The position numbers and the translations under genes are program-made. The notes beneath the pieces are model-generated. The model saw nothing but the letters and a program-made list of their open reading frames with translations. It was not told where the DNA came from and ran no database searches. From contig NC_092020.1 of the NCBI RefSeq assembly GCF_042242105.1, positions 981,001 through 1,045,000 on the forward strand: a DNA stretch of 64,000 nt, given 5' to 3'. The stretch comes from Pempheris klunzingeri. Taxonomy: Eukaryota; Chordata; Actinopteri; Acropomatiformes; Pempheridae. Positions within the stretch are counted from its first letter, which is position 1. Each line of letters starts with the position of its first letter. Shown here in pieces: positions 26,807 through 38,587 of the stretch.

Positions 26807-28842
26807 GTGTCAGTGGATGGCACGAGTGGTTTGTTTGTTTGTTTGTGTGTGTGGAGGAGTGTTTACGTCCATGAGTACAAGTATGTGCATGTGTGTTTTG
26901 AGTGGGGATGCAGCTATTTTTCCTTTCCCTCTTCACCCAAGTGAAAGCACGTTAAGATGAAACAGGCTCGGAGCTCCCAGTAAGACCCACTGTGACCTCC
27001 GACCCCTGAAGTCACAGAACATATGCAGCTTAACGAAATATGTGAACTTTCCCCTTCGAACTTCAACTAATCTGATTCGAATTCTGTAAATACCTTGTTT
27101 TTGTTTTTGTACATAAATGGCGAACATGCAGCTACCGGTCCCAGAGTTCGAGTCATCCCTTTTCAGAGTCTCCTTTTACGCCTTTAACTTGGAGCAAAGT
27201 AAGGAATGCAGACCTCAAGGTTATAAACATTACATCAAATTTTTTAAATTAGTGTTACTTCTTGGAGAAAAAGCAGCCCCAAACTTCCCACTCTCACAGA
27301 CCACTGCAGCTACTCTGTCAGTATGGGTCCCTTATCTAAACTCAAACACATTCTTGTGTCACGTTATGAAAAACTGATGCCATAAAATCTTAATTACACA
27401 GTAATAATCAGACTAGTGCAGAAATTCACCAGTCAAGGTTTTCTGAAGGCTCAAGGAGACTCAAGGAAAGCAGCTAAAGCTTCTTCTATGTGATGTATTT
27501 CATGCTGACTGACAAGGACATGTGTTAAATACCTCAATCTGATGTTATAGAGATGTTATGAAACATTATAATATCAGTTAGGATACTTCACGTTTTGACT
27601 GATATTTTATTGACTTAAAGTGACAAACCAAAAAAACTCTATAAATTGGATGAAATAGAAAGAGATTAGGTTCACAATACTTACAATAGGCATGATGTTG
27701 CCTCAAAGGAACACCTGAAACAGGACACAATGAGTTCATAGGATCAGGATCAATTTGACAAACCAGAGCTGAAAACAAATGTACAGGAAGATGCATGTAT
27801 ACAGTAAACTTACGGCTGGAGCTGCAACTAACTCAATCTTATTAATTTTCCATCCAGTTTTCCAATATTTGATCAAGTGTTTGTTCATAAAATGTCAGGA
27901 AAAAGTGAAAAATGCTCACAGTGATGTCTTCATATTACTTTCTTTGTTTAACCAACAGCGTAAAACTAAAAAATATTCAGTTTTCTGTTATGTGAGACAA
28001 GGAAAAGCAATAAATTGTCACATTCATGGAGCAATTTTGGTTGAAAAATGACAATTAATTGATGATTAAATGATTATCTGGCAATAGTTTTAATAATCAT
28101 TTCAGTTGGTAAACTAAGACAACAAAGCTAAACTGAAAATAGAACCATCACTATTATTAAAGAGTTGTGATAATGAGCGGGAAAATGTTCTAACTTTTAA
28201 AACACTGAAGGCTCAGTGCAGGGACTCGTCTACATTTTAGGGGTTTCAATGAGCTTTTTTTTCTTGCGCCAGCTTAGCCGAAGAGAAATCACCAGTCCTC
28301 TGGGGATACTTGTGGTATTTCATTGCACACATTGTCCCACAGCGCTTTAACACCCAGCGCCGGCACTAATGTCCTGTGAAGGCCTCGCGTTTAACAGCTA
28401 GTGCAGGCATTGTGCTCATATGTGAGAGAAACTGACACTTTGAGGTGTTAACCAATTGTTTCCGTGTATATGTGTTTCTGGCTGAGATACTGTGTCTGTG
28501 TGTGCATGTGTGCATCTCCCACGTGGTTTTTTGTTACATGAGCTGGCCTGCCCCTGAGCTCGGGGGGTAATTGAAATGGCTTTTGAAGGGGAAAAATAAT
28601 GAGTGTCAAAGCGATGAAGAAGAGAGGAGGCGACAGAGCTGAGCTGGAGGGGCCACAGGGCAGCGGGGGTGAAAGTGAGGGTCCCTGGGATGTCAACCCA
28701 ATTTTCCAAAAATAGCTTAATGCTATGGTCTCATTGAAAGCAATCTGCAAGGGTAATAACACTTCTGTCTTTTTAGATCAAGACATAGTAATCATATTTA
28801 TGAGTGCGTTAGGAAGCAGGATGTGTGAGTTTTCTGGGAGCA

Positions 28843-28892
<50 letters not shown>

Positions 28893-28911
28893 GTGTGCGT
28901 GTGTGTGCGTG

Positions 28912-28974
<63 letters not shown>

Positions 28975-29079
28975 ACTGTACATGGCACGGAATAGGCAAC
29001 GCTTCTTCCAATTAGTGAGAATAACAGGATGCTTTGTTTTGTTAAGATGTTCCCGTGTTTCATAGTGAGATGTGTGTGT

Positions 29080-29161
<82 letters not shown>

Positions 29162-30276
29162 CTGTCCGCAGGAAGGAGGTGCAAACATTTCTCTGAACAG
29201 AAGGAGCGAGACCACCAACAATAACCCTCCCACAGTTATCCATATACCATTGTCTCACATCCTCTGCAGTTTATACTATAATCTTTCAACATAAACACCC
29301 TTCAAGAGACAAAAATTGACCAAGTCCACATAAATAAACATGTACCGCATGTGGCTACAGGAAGGTCTGTTGTCAACCAGATTTCTGTCTGTGTGTTCCT
29401 ACACTTTTATGCGCCGATGCACAAAAGATCCACATGAACATGCTGACAGTGTCCCACTTTTTGGGGCCTCCAGATGTTCAGGGGCTCCTTCCTGAGAGGC
29501 AGGCAGAAACCCACGGCTGAGAGACTTATGAATCACATGCAGATTCACAATAAGTCAACTGTTGACTAAACCAAGAGATTTCAGTGTGAAATGAACATGT
29601 TTTGGTTTTGTTAGGCAGAACAGACAATGTGAAAGTGCCACCTTGAGCTGGGGTAAATGTTTATGGATATTTTTCATTATTTTTAAACTAATAATTGAGA
29701 ATTAATTAATTGTTAATGGATTAATGGAAAGAATACGTAGCTATAGTTCAAGCATGGATCACAGAAATGATTGATTTAATAAACAAGATGAAAGTTGTGT
29801 GCTATCATCATACAGCTTCCTACTCAGCATCACCATCACAATAACTAATTACCATACTTATTATTGAAAAAAGTTGAAAAAATATCCAATTATGGTCAAT
29901 CAACATCAGTTAACTTCAACAATCAGCTCAATTTTGCTTTAGTTATTTATCAAATACAGAACATTTGCTAGAAGAACATAGCAAATGCAAAGCTCAGCTT
30001 GTTTCTATCTATTTATGATCTGCTTGACCAGAATAAAAGAAAGAATTGGACTTGTGATGCAGACAGTTTTAACCAACCAACCACCATCGAAGCGAGACAG
30101 ACAGAGAGAGAAATTAAAGAATGATAAAGTTTTAAACTCCACCGTACTCTCACAGGCATAACTCACATGCTTATGTAATAACATTTAAGTGGCCGTCCAG
30201 AAGCGAAAATAGCATGTGAAAATACCAGCCAGCGGAGACCCATTCATCTACAGCACAGCAGGCCGAGACACGTTCA

Positions 30277-30346
<70 letters not shown>

Positions 30347-32457
30347 GCGTAGTGCTGTCATTGAGTTAAATTAAAGTTCAAAGAGACATTTCCTCATATT
30401 GTCGTACAATCACTTTCCACGTAAACAAATTGACTGAAGCTGTGTGTGTGTGTGTGTGTGTGTGTGATAAATAGATGTCAGCTTCTATGATGGTTTGCAT
30501 AGCTGCAGGTTTTTGTGGCACCAAAGCAGTGTGCCATGTTTATGATTGTATCCAACTCATTAAGTGGACATAACTCCCCTCAGGCTGTTATCATTATTTG
30601 CAGCCAATAACACATTTCACCCCCTGGCTATGTACTGTATAATGTACTTTGTACCTCTAAAGATAATTGTGAAAGCTGTTGATCTGATATTCATGAAGAA
30701 GCAAGCTGGGGTGTCTATCCATCTACAATATCTTATCAGAGGTAATTTCACACTTGAAAACCTGAGATTATAGTTCATTCTCAGTCTCTCCAGCATTGTG
30801 ATATTAATTTAGGAATGTGACTTGTCAGTAAGACAGTTTCACTCACATCTGCCCCCACACACACACAAATGCACAAAGTATTTCTTTCTTTCACACTAAT
30901 CTCACACTGTTTTTATCTTCAGGCCTCCCCCTCTCACCTCATTAGCTTGTAAGATATTCTTCCGCTATTTAAGCATGTCCACAGGAGGAGACAACACAGC
31001 ACAAGGGGAGATTAATGCAGTTCAACGCAGGCTAAACTCACTCATTAGCAGACATCACAAACCTGCCCCAGAATCTTGTAATGCTGTCGTTTCCATCGTT
31101 AGGATTTCCTCTAATTGTGGGGAAAAGTGTTCTTGAGTCTTACTGACAACATATCTGAACACACACACACACACAACTTCAGCTGTGTACTTGTGCAAAT
31201 GTTTGACACGTCTGCAGGTGTGAAAATAGGAGTTTTTTTAGTTAGTTTGCTGGAAGTGTAACCTCTCAAAATGAGCTGAGAATAGACAAAAATGTCTCCC
31301 CTTTGCTCGAAGCTCTGACTCATCTCTCATACAGTATATTTATCTTCAAGGGAATTCAGGGTCATCCCACTCTTTCTGCATGAAAGTCCTCCAGATGAAC
31401 TGTGACAGACGGCTGCATTGATTTTTGAAAAAGGGTGCACTTTATGTGCTTATGACGGCCTTCCTAAATGCAAGGTCTTTCTTTAATGATAAATAAAACA
31501 TGGAACAGGCTGCTCTCTCTGGTCTTTTGCTCCTGCGCTTTTCATCCTGTGCACTCACAGTCTGATTGTGAGTCTGATTCAGTTATTCTGAATCAATGCT
31601 GCCACCTACAGGGAAACATAAAGCCTGCAGCACAGAGAGGAGCAGTAAACCCAGCGGTCCTGTATCATCTGTCTTCATTAATGCCATTTAAAAATCCAGT
31701 GTTTCCAGTGTCATTTATATTCATTCAGGCACAGCAGGCCAGAAATCCCGTCTCTAGTGCCTCAGCAATTCCAAATGATTCCAATAAACAGTTTCCAGGG
31801 TCTTTAAGGGGTTAATTTGAGGTTTCTCTACAAAGCCACTAATTATTGAATGCAATATCTCAGTTTTCTCTCTCTGTCCTGCTGTTTCCAGGGTCCTTTA
31901 ATGTGAACTTGCGGCCACCTGATCTCCTCTTTAAAGTGATCTTCTGGCTTGGCTACTTCAACAGCTGCCTGAACCCCATCATCTACCCCTGCTACAACCG
32001 CGAATTCAAGCTGGCCTTCATTCGCATCTTAAGATGCCAGTGTCACCAGCGTAAGCGCCCCGGCTGGAAGGCATACAATTATCGTTCCTCCAACCTCAGC
32101 TCATCTGGAAACTCACGCAAAGGCTCGGTGGATCACAACTCCAGCTGCCTGAACGGCAGCCAGCGCACTCTGCCCTCCTCAGCCAGTCCGAGCCCCAGCT
32201 ACCTGACCAAGGGTCTCCCACCGTGCCCTGAAGGGGAAACATTATACATCTGGGGGGCATCCACCCCTACTCCCTCCACGCCCAACCTGCTGCCCGGCAG
32301 CCCCACAGACTGCCAGCAGGGATCTCTGAGGGGGGACATAAGAGGAGGGAAATCAGCTGAAGAGACTGCAGGTGGTGTTTTCTCTTTCTCCTTTGGGAAG
32401 AGTAAAGACAAGGGAGGGATCCACAAAGACAGCATTGTGCCTGTTGACAAGGTTTGA
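23985..32457 (+). CDS. adra1b: Alpha-1B adrenergic receptor, two coding exons joined (23985-24957, 31892-32457)
   Basis: A class A GPCR for noradrenaline and adrenaline at the plasma membrane, expected to couple through Gq. Joining the exons (973 + 566 nt) gives 512 aa, close to the roughly 520 aa of mammalian ADRA1B. The N-terminus carries five N-glycosylation sequons (N7, N14, N30, N33, N38). Visible landmarks are N68 and D96 in TM1-2, the amine-binding D130 in TM3, DRY at 147-149, the [13 protein letters not shown] helix into TM6 with CWLPFF, and NPIIY at 352-356 in TM7, followed by cysteines suited to palmitoylation (RCQC). Loop 3 ([10 protein letters not shown]) and the tail ([13 protein letters not shown]) match ADRA1B rather than 1A or 1D. 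The donor ATAG|gtaggt and acceptor tttccag|GGTCC sit after TM6, the conserved ADRA1 intron position. Whether this is the a or b fish duplicate was not determined. Confidence 0.95.
26749..26803. repeat. (GT)n microsatellite, ~55 bp
   Basis: Uninterrupted gt run in the adra1b intron. Confidence 0.95.
27817..28113 (+). repeat. Dispersed repeat of the 'gctgcaactaa...cgattaa' type, forward copy
   Basis: It starts ggagctgcaactaactcaat, contains ttcataaaatgtcaggaaaa followed by gtgaaaaatgctcac, then atattcagttttctgttatg, and ends aattgatgattaaatgat. This word order is a very abundant teleost repeat. Other copies in the window are at 49206-49400, 56118-56404 (forward) and at 41437-41690, 53100-53410 (reverse). 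Confidence 0.6.
28846..28973. repeat. (GT)n microsatellite with interspersed gc units, ~128 bp
   Basis: A long gt tract with a regular gtgtgtgc sub-pattern at about 28887-28920. Confidence 0.95.
29071..29160. repeat. (GT)n microsatellite, ~90 bp
   Basis: gt tract with two tacg interruptions. It lies about 100 bp after the previous array, so the two may share an origin. Confidence 0.95.
30278..30344. repeat. (CA)n microsatellite, ~67 bp
   Basis: Uninterrupted ca run in the adra1b intron. Confidence 0.95.
30441..30466. repeat. (TG)n microsatellite, ~26 bp
   Basis: Uninterrupted tg run about 100 bp after the (CA)67 tract and in opposite dinucleotide phase, so the two could pair as an inverted hairpin in the intron. 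Confidence 0.9.
31892..32457 (+). CDS. adra1b: adra1b coding exon 2 (TM7 and cytoplasmic tail)
   Basis: It opens in phase (G|GG TCC TTT) and encodes the third extracellular loop, TM7 ([16 protein letters not shown], then IIYPC) and a tail of about 150 residues rich in Ser and Pro with many potential kinase sites. It ends VPVDKV and TGA at 32455-32457. The terminal D-K-V fits a class III PDZ ligand pattern, which is inference only. Confidence 0.93.
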
Positions 32458-32957
32458 CTGCTGAGTCTTGCCAAGACGTGACCTGTTCATTCCCTGTAAG
32501 GAGTAAAGCATGGACGTATGATTTCACAGGTGTGCTGCATTCACTGTACATGGTCCCATGATCATTCATCAGTCAGTGTCATTAGTGGTGATTGTAAGGT
32601 GAAAATAACTGAGTATTGACTATGCTGCTGTATCAGAGGTCATTTGTTCTATGTTACTGTATCTGTGGTAGACATAGACAGGAAAGTTGGTTTCAATAGA
32701 CAGTAAGGGGCTCAGATAATCAAAATCGCTGTTCTCTTTTTGGGATGGGAAAGTAACCAGTGCATACATTTTCATGAAACAAAAAAGGAATTTTCAGAAA
32801 AGAGTCATATCCAACGCAACCTCCTCATCACCCCCTTCAGTCAAAAACCCACCTCGGCCCCCTAAAAACACTGAAGCTGACTCGTGTAAAATGTGTGATA
32901 AGACAAATGACCACCTTTCTGTTGCAGTCACTTGATATCTTCATGGTATGTTGTGGA

Positions 32958-32963
32958 AATAAA
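32958..32963 (+). terminator. Candidate adra1b polyadenylation signal AATAAA
   Basis: First AATAAA after the stop codon, about 500 bp downstream. A second one lies at 33076-33081. Either could end the adra1b transcript; the actual cleavage site cannot be read from sequence. Confidence 0.45.
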
Positions 32964-33617
32964 GTATAACCTAGTTTATCTGCTGTGCGCACAATCATCA
33001 GATAGCATCTTGTTTGTTGATGTTTGATGTTCAAAAAGTTCTGAATATCAATTTTAGAAATGTGATCGATACATGAATAAACATAGAACGTTGCTCAAAC
33101 ACTGCTTGGAGGCGCGCTGTCTCTGTAACTACTGTCTGGATGTTTATGTCAGTGTGGTGATCAGGAACAATCAGTGAATGATGGGTTTTTATGTGTCTGA
33201 GTGAAGAGAGGGGCACAGTTTAAAGTGTCTGTGCTAAAAAGCAAACATTGGGATGTTATTTAGAGGAACATTTCCAGTAAGACAAGATAAATACAACATT
33301 CATAGTTTAAATAGACAGGGCCCTTCTATCTAGCTGTGTGTAGTTACCTCTTCACTTACCCATGGCCTGCTGAGTCCTGATACATGTCAGTTAATCATTT
33401 ACCACTGACTTTTTGTTTTGGCTATGGATCAATACTAGACACACACACAAACAGACAAAGAGGCTGGAACACATCACAGGACGCTCAGCTTCATATGAAA
33501 GAACAGAAACAGGTTTAGATTAACCAGTGAGACATGATCACACTAAGCAAACATACACTTGATGAACCCCGTTGGTTTATGCTGAGTGACCGACAGCTTC
33601 GTTCTTACTGCACCATT

Positions 33618-34190
33618 ATGCCCCTGCCTGGGACAAACTCCTCAGATAACCACACCTTTCATTGCACCACAGTTAAACTCTGAGTGCTTTGCCTAATTCT
33701 TCCAATCCCCATCTTTTCACTATGGCTGCAGTGGCATGTTTCCAAAACCTCCAGACGCTCACCACTGCATTTATGGTTTCCCTGGCAGTGGCACATTTCC
33801 TGGTTGCTGTGCCAGCTGATGCCTTTAAAGTCTGGTGCGCTCTGCACTTCAGACACAGCTTCTGCCGAGCACACCTCTTGCTGGGCGTCATCTGCTGTAC
33901 GTCCACCATTTGTAACCTCAGCTGCGTGGCTCTACCCTGTCAGAAGTGGTCACCTCCTCCCTTTGCGTTCCCTCGGTATGGACACGCAGTGGGTTTCATG
34001 GGAAAATCTTCTAGGTTGCCCAGAGACAAGTGAAGTGGATCCATGCAACTGATGACAATACTGGCCACCTGCAGATGAGCCAGAGCCCCATGAAGGCTGG
34101 CGCCACAAGACGAGTCTGGGCTCGTGTGGAGAGATATCCTCTGAAGAGGGAACTGAAAGCTGTGAAGACGCAGGGTCTGATCATCATGAA
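33618..34190 (+). pseudogene. Broken aminergic-type class A GPCR
   Basis: An ATG opens 21 codons with two glycosylation sequons (GTNSSDNHTF) before a TGA at 33681. After a frame change within a shortened TM1, the sequence reads FQNLQTLTTAFMVSLAVAHF (end of TM1, loop and TM2), CALHFRHSFCRAH (loop 1 with its Cys) and LLLGVICCTSTICNLSCVAL (TM3). A third piece, YPLKRELKAVKTQGLIIM (about 34132-34188), looks like the end of loop 3 entering TM6. Three hallmark residues are gone: D2.50 is His, D3.32 is Gly and the DRY motif is missing. TM4-5 are scrambled and TM7 was not found. This is therefore a dead single-exon receptor. The subfamily (dopamine, serotonin, histamine or trace-amine-like) was not resolved, and it is not a copy of adra1b. 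Confidence 0.72.
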
Positions 34191-34194
34191 TGAT

Positions 34195-36308
34195 GGTCCA
34201 TCCTCTGAAGAGCTCCAGCGTCAGGACACTGGTCCTGGAGGCCTCCATGTGACTAGGATAAGCGAATTCTTTCCTCTGTGCCTTATTCCACACTGGGGAG
34301 CAGTTAAGAGCAGTTAAGTTTGGATCCCTCACACTTTGGTAGATGAGCACTTACTGTTGTTACCTTGGAGACCATTTCAAGATGATCATTGTGTATTAGC
34401 CTGATAATGTTTTTTTTTTAGTTACGGCCTGGACAAAATAAATACTTAGTAAATGCCCTGTTTTATTATTATTGTTTTTATTATTGTTATTCTTGTGGAT
34501 TAAGCCACATCAACCAATCCTGATGCAATAGAATAATCCCATTGTCATTAGTGGGGTTTGTGCTTCATGTGAAACCTTTTATTTTTAGACTGTCTGATCA
34601 TTTTCATTTTTTCTGCAGTTTGGTTACCACTAAAACTAGGGACGTTATAAAAATGAAATAAATAAATCCACAGTTTTGAAAAAAGAGATGTAGCTATTGA
34701 AACCTGTTTTCCTTTGGGGCTCAGGAGGACGAACATCTGGGTGTAAACAGCATTGTTGGCTATTGACACCCAGTTACAAATAGGATCTGCCTTACTTATC
34801 CTTTTTACAATATATTATTTTTTGTTTTTGTTGTTATGGTTATTCTTATGTAATAAGCCTGATTGATCAACCTGAGGCAGGAGAATAATCCCATCTTTGT
34901 GAGAAAATATTCACACTACTGTGAAGTGATGCGAGAAAAAAAAACTGGCACCTTGAGCAAAACGTTTATGCTTTTTCTAGGTTGTATCAGTGAAGATCAA
35001 CTGGAACAACAACATCACTGTCTCTGCCTGTGAGCATGTGGATACAAGCAGAGCAGTTTGCTCTTCTCTAATCACTGTCACCCCAAACCACTTCATTTTT
35101 CATTTTTCCTTTACCTTGAAGGCAAGAGTGGTACAAAAGAGAAACTACACTACACCAATGATCTTCTCCTTCACAGACATTTTTACACACTTAGTAAAGA
35201 CAAAACTATTAATTGAAATGTTTGGAATAAAATAGAGATACCAGAGGAAATTCAGAAAAACACTATCAAGCACAAGGTTTCTGAAAAATATTCATCATCA
35301 TTGCAGATGAACTGTAATATAAGTAAATGTTAGAATTTAAGTCACTGTGCTTAATATTGCAGATTTATTTCCTCCAGTAAAAAGAACAAAGAAGTACCTC
35401 ACTTTCCTAAAACTGAACTAATATTTGTCAGATTCATATTGGAATGTATTCAATGTACAAGATACACTATTATCAGAGATATAAAGGAACACTGTACATG
35501 TAAAAGAGTTGACAATTAGCAGTAGCTATAAACTCCCTGCACATCACATCAGTTTCATGTTAAATCAAATCAAATAAAAGTAAGTACATGTTACAAGTAG
35601 TTACAGCAAAGCAGGTAAACAGCAAACTTATCATTAATTTGGTGACACTGTCATAATAGTTAATAGAAAAATATTGATTAGTGCAGCATTAATCAAGTGG
35701 TTTGAGTTGATTAAACATATTAACAATAAAAACGTTTATTTCAGTCACCTGATGTGGCTTTCACTGCATAATTAATTAGGAGTGTCTTCATGTTTTTCTG
35801 TCCATAATGCATCAGCAGTTTGGATGTTACTCCTCTTGAAATGCTACAGGGACACCAAATAAAGCGATTACTGTTATTATTAGATTAGATTACAGTTATT
35901 ATTAGTAGTAGTATTATTATATTAATTCTCTGTGAACTACACTTCAAACACTGGATGTTAAACAAAAACACAGAAGTCCCTCTAGTTTTGCATTTTGCTG
36001 GGAGTGAGCTGACTGTTGATTGGAACAGTATTGCTGTGGGTTCACCTTTTTTTTATGCTCCTCTGCTGCCTTGCCACCCTCCCCATACCCGACTCCAGCG
36101 TGTGATTTTTTTCCGCTCTAGCCGCACAATAAGAAGATAATAAGAAGAGAGTGTGTGATTAGACAACAAGCAGCAGCTGTATCAGTGAAGTGACCAGGTG
36201 CTGCTCTGCTGATCCATCCCCACACCTCTCTCCCCTGCAGCTGAATAACAACCACGTCCACCTCCACAGTGATATTATCGTGTCAAAGAATAATCACACT
36301 TTGTCAGA
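34195..36308. other. Intergenic, no gene seen
   Basis: AT-rich sequence with tta/ttattatt tracts. A repeat end (aaaaatattgattagtgcag) at 35666-35690 matches the end of the repeat at 16930-17312. No coding similarity was noticed. Confidence 0.55.
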
Positions 36309-36625
36309 CTACTCATGTAAGAAATAAGATGAAGGTCCTTCTAGCTCACAGATGTTGGCCAGCTCTGTTGAAACAGACACTTCGTGGCTCAGCTCAGAGG
36401 AAAGCATGAGGTCTCTGCTCTGAAGGAGACCAAGTGTCTTCCTGCTAGCTTGTTCTCCTTTCTTCTTCACTGTGTCAATAAGGCAGCGTGCCCTGTCTGC
36501 ACTGGTACTGTTCTCCAGAAGTATTGAGTCTTTCTCCCCATCATTCAAGACACCATCCTCCAAAAGGTCATCCAGCAGCTGGTTAAGAACTTCTCCAGAT
36601 AATCTCTCCTCAAGTTTAGGTCTCA
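36309..36625 (-). pseudogene. Caspase-1-type CARD exon, last exon of a FIIND-CARD gene
   Basis: The exon is open to TGA/TAG-type termination at 36309 and encodes a death-fold CARD that mediates homotypic inflammasome assembly. The core reads GEVLNQLLDDLLEDGVLN, DGEKDSILLEN, then RARCLIDTVKKKGEQASR and LLQSRDLMLSSEL, as in fish caspase-1 N-terminal CARDs. The acceptor ttcacagag|TG restores Val across the junction with the FIIND exon at 37224-37353, giving IIRK-VRPKLEE. The exon itself is undamaged, but it belongs to a gene whose upstream FIIND exons are broken. It could still be translated from an internal promoter. No caspase protease domain follows within the window. Confidence 0.7.
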
Positions 36626-37223
36626 CTCTGTGAAGAAAAAAATTATTTAAAAAAATTAAACAACAAATTTGGACTCTTCATGAAGCACCTGACGATGTGT
36701 CATATTGGCCCAACAGTTGAAATAATCAATAGACTTCTTTAAGTTTTATTTGGTCTGCCCCCACCCCTACCGACTCATCAGACTTTGTGAGGCCTCCTTC
36801 TGGAGCCACAAAAGCCTTTAGATGACTTTTTTCACATATGTAACCAAGACCTGTTGACAGACTTTGATGTAAAAAGAGAGCCTTTAAAATAAAAAGAACC
36901 CTTTTTAGCATATTTGAATGATTAAAGTTACTGTTTATCTTCTAAAGAATGCCATAGGCTCTTATAATGTATTTATGTTTGTGGCTTTATACTGTTTGAC
37001 TACATTTATAACGTACCATGTGTTTGTGAGCTGGATGTTAAAGATCTACTGCAGATCTTATGGTACTTCTTCTAAATACTCATCATATACAGTGTCTTAC
37101 CAAACTTCACGTGAATATCACCAGTGGTTTTACATTCACACCACTTGACACACGCTAAATAGAGGTGGTACATTTATAACTGAAATATGCTATCTTATCT
37201 ATATGCTATCTTCTAACACTGAC

Positions 37224-37353
37224 CTTTTCGAATTATGTGGGTCCACACTGGTCCAGATTCATGTCTGAGTGTCAGCTGGAAATTACTGTCTGGATTTTCA
37301 ATGAATACTTCAAAGAAGTTTGGGTCACTGCTTTCATATGCAAGCTTTAATGT
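37224..37353 (-). pseudogene. Terminal FIIND exon (UPA part), intact
   Basis: A 130-bp exon with acceptor tctttcacag and donor GTCAGT, fully open. It encodes TLKLAYESSDPNFFEVFI, then ENPDSNFQLTL and GPVWTHIIRK. This matches the end of the function-to-find domain (FIIND, UPA half) of fish NLRP1-like proteins, where PNFFEVxIENPD is highly conserved. It ends in phase 1 and joins the CARD exon at 36625. FIIND undergoes self-cleavage in NLRP1 and CARD8 and releases a UPA-CARD fragment that nucleates inflammasomes. The fragment encoded here would be exactly UPA-CARD. Confidence 0.72.
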
Positions 37354-37436
37354 CTGTGAAAGAAAGATCCTCAGACAGAGAGCCAAAGAGAAATGTATTT
37401 TACCAAAAAATAAAATGACTCAAGAAGGTCTGTTAA

Positions 37437-37790
37437 AGGAATAGTTTGACATTTTGGAAAACATGGCCAGCCCTGCTCTGTCCAAAGGTTGGTCCTTATG
37501 TTTGTCCACGTTTAATTCTTATTAAAAAAAAACACACAGCATAAGAATAAGTTGTGGTTTTATGTGAGGACATATGCTGGACTATTTCTTAGCTGGCCGC
37601 AGTGAACAGGACATAATGCATTAATTAGTTCACTTTAGAGGTGCTGCTGGGCAGATCTGGGCATCTTTGGGTGGAGCCAGGCTAACTGTTCTCCCATTTC
37701 CAGCCTTTATGCTAAGATAAGATAAGATAAGCTAACCATCTCCTGGCTGTAGCTTCAAATGAGATATGAGAGTGTTATCGAGCCTCTCAG
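37437..37790. repeat. Dispersed teleost repeat in the FIIND gene intron
   Basis: It begins aggaatagtttgacattttgg and contains gctctgtccaaaggt, gtggttttatgtgaggacat and tatgctggactatttctt. It ends with a gataagataagataag run followed by agctaaccat. I recognise this order from a widespread fish repeat. It separates the last FIIND exon from the decayed middle ones and carries no ORF. Confidence 0.55.
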
Positions 37791-38395
37791 CATTTTTTCA
37801 AAATGTGAAATTGCTTTAACTGTTTCTCTTTTGTTTGTTTTTCAAACTACTACCCTCATTTTCTCAAGAGAACAAATGTTGTTTATTTTAATTTCTTATC
37901 CCGAAGATACCAATTTAGTGAGACAACACCATAAGACATAAAGACTTTTGAAGGATCTTGAAATAACAAGCCAAAAACAACCAACAAGAACCTCTCTTGG
38001 CAATATCCTCTTTGAAAAGCTTGTTACATCAGACAGTACATAATATCTTTTAACAATATTTTCAGAGCCACTGGCCGCATTTAAAGTAATAAAGCAAATT
38101 AGATTTGTGATGATGATTGCGATGATTTTGATCATTTAACAACCTGTGTCTAAGTAAGGGATAATGCACAGCCAGCCGATCATTAATGCTGAACAAACCC
38201 CAGCAGGGTGATGCAGGACAGGCCGTAACTGTAACTGACCAATCAGAATCAAGTATTCAGCAAAGTCAAATACCTGCGGGGCTCTCATCCTACAGTATCC
38301 TACATATTCTGGACCACAATTAACTCAGACTTAACAACTGAAGGACGGTTCAGGGCAAATTTCTGCACTGTCCACATCGGCCGTGAGGATGAAGC

Positions 38396-38470
38396 GATTT
38401 TCAGGGACTTCTCTGGGTTTGGCTTTTGGATCACTTTGTTTCCACTGCTTAATTCCTTGTTATTTATTGT
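38396..38470 (-). pseudogene. FIIND middle exon fragment with frameshift
   Basis: After the acceptor cccctcacag the frame reads TINNKELSSGNKVIQKPNPE and KSLKI, the conserved segment K-E-L-S-x-G-x-K-V-I-x-K-P-x-P-E-K-S-L-K of fish FIIND domains. The following conserved piece FILTADVDSAEICPE continues at lower coordinates (38395-38350) only in a different frame, and it soon meets a stop. Bases are therefore missing at the junction near 38396, which disrupts the domain. Confidence 0.68.
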
Positions 38471-38587
38471 CTGTGAGGGGAAAAAGACATTCTAAGTAAG
38501 AAGCTTGAAGGTTACAGCAGCCAGCCGACACTGCCGTCTGAGTTTTGATGTGTGAATTAATATGGTGGCGGCAAGTTATGCACTAAC

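Larger units (their letters stand above)
24958..31891 (+). other. adra1b intron (6.9 kb)
   Basis: Bounded by GTAGGT and TTTCCAG. It holds five microsatellites of 25 bp or more, a dispersed repeat at 27817-28113 and a GC-richer stretch near 28250-28700. No coding exon was seen. The long His/Thr or Val/Cys open frames here are translations of (CA)n or (GT)n. Confidence 0.85.

Noticed and set aside
28778..29258. Long open frames of His/Thr or Val/Cys repeats on both strands
   Set aside because: Direct translations of (CA)n/(GT)n microsatellites, with no stop codons for compositional reasons. The same applies at 26584-26960, 52092-52490, 60246-60540 and 62726-62911.
33940..34350. 136-codon minus-strand ORF over the GPCR fossil
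   Set aside because: Antisense shadow. The + strand shows the ordered receptor motifs.
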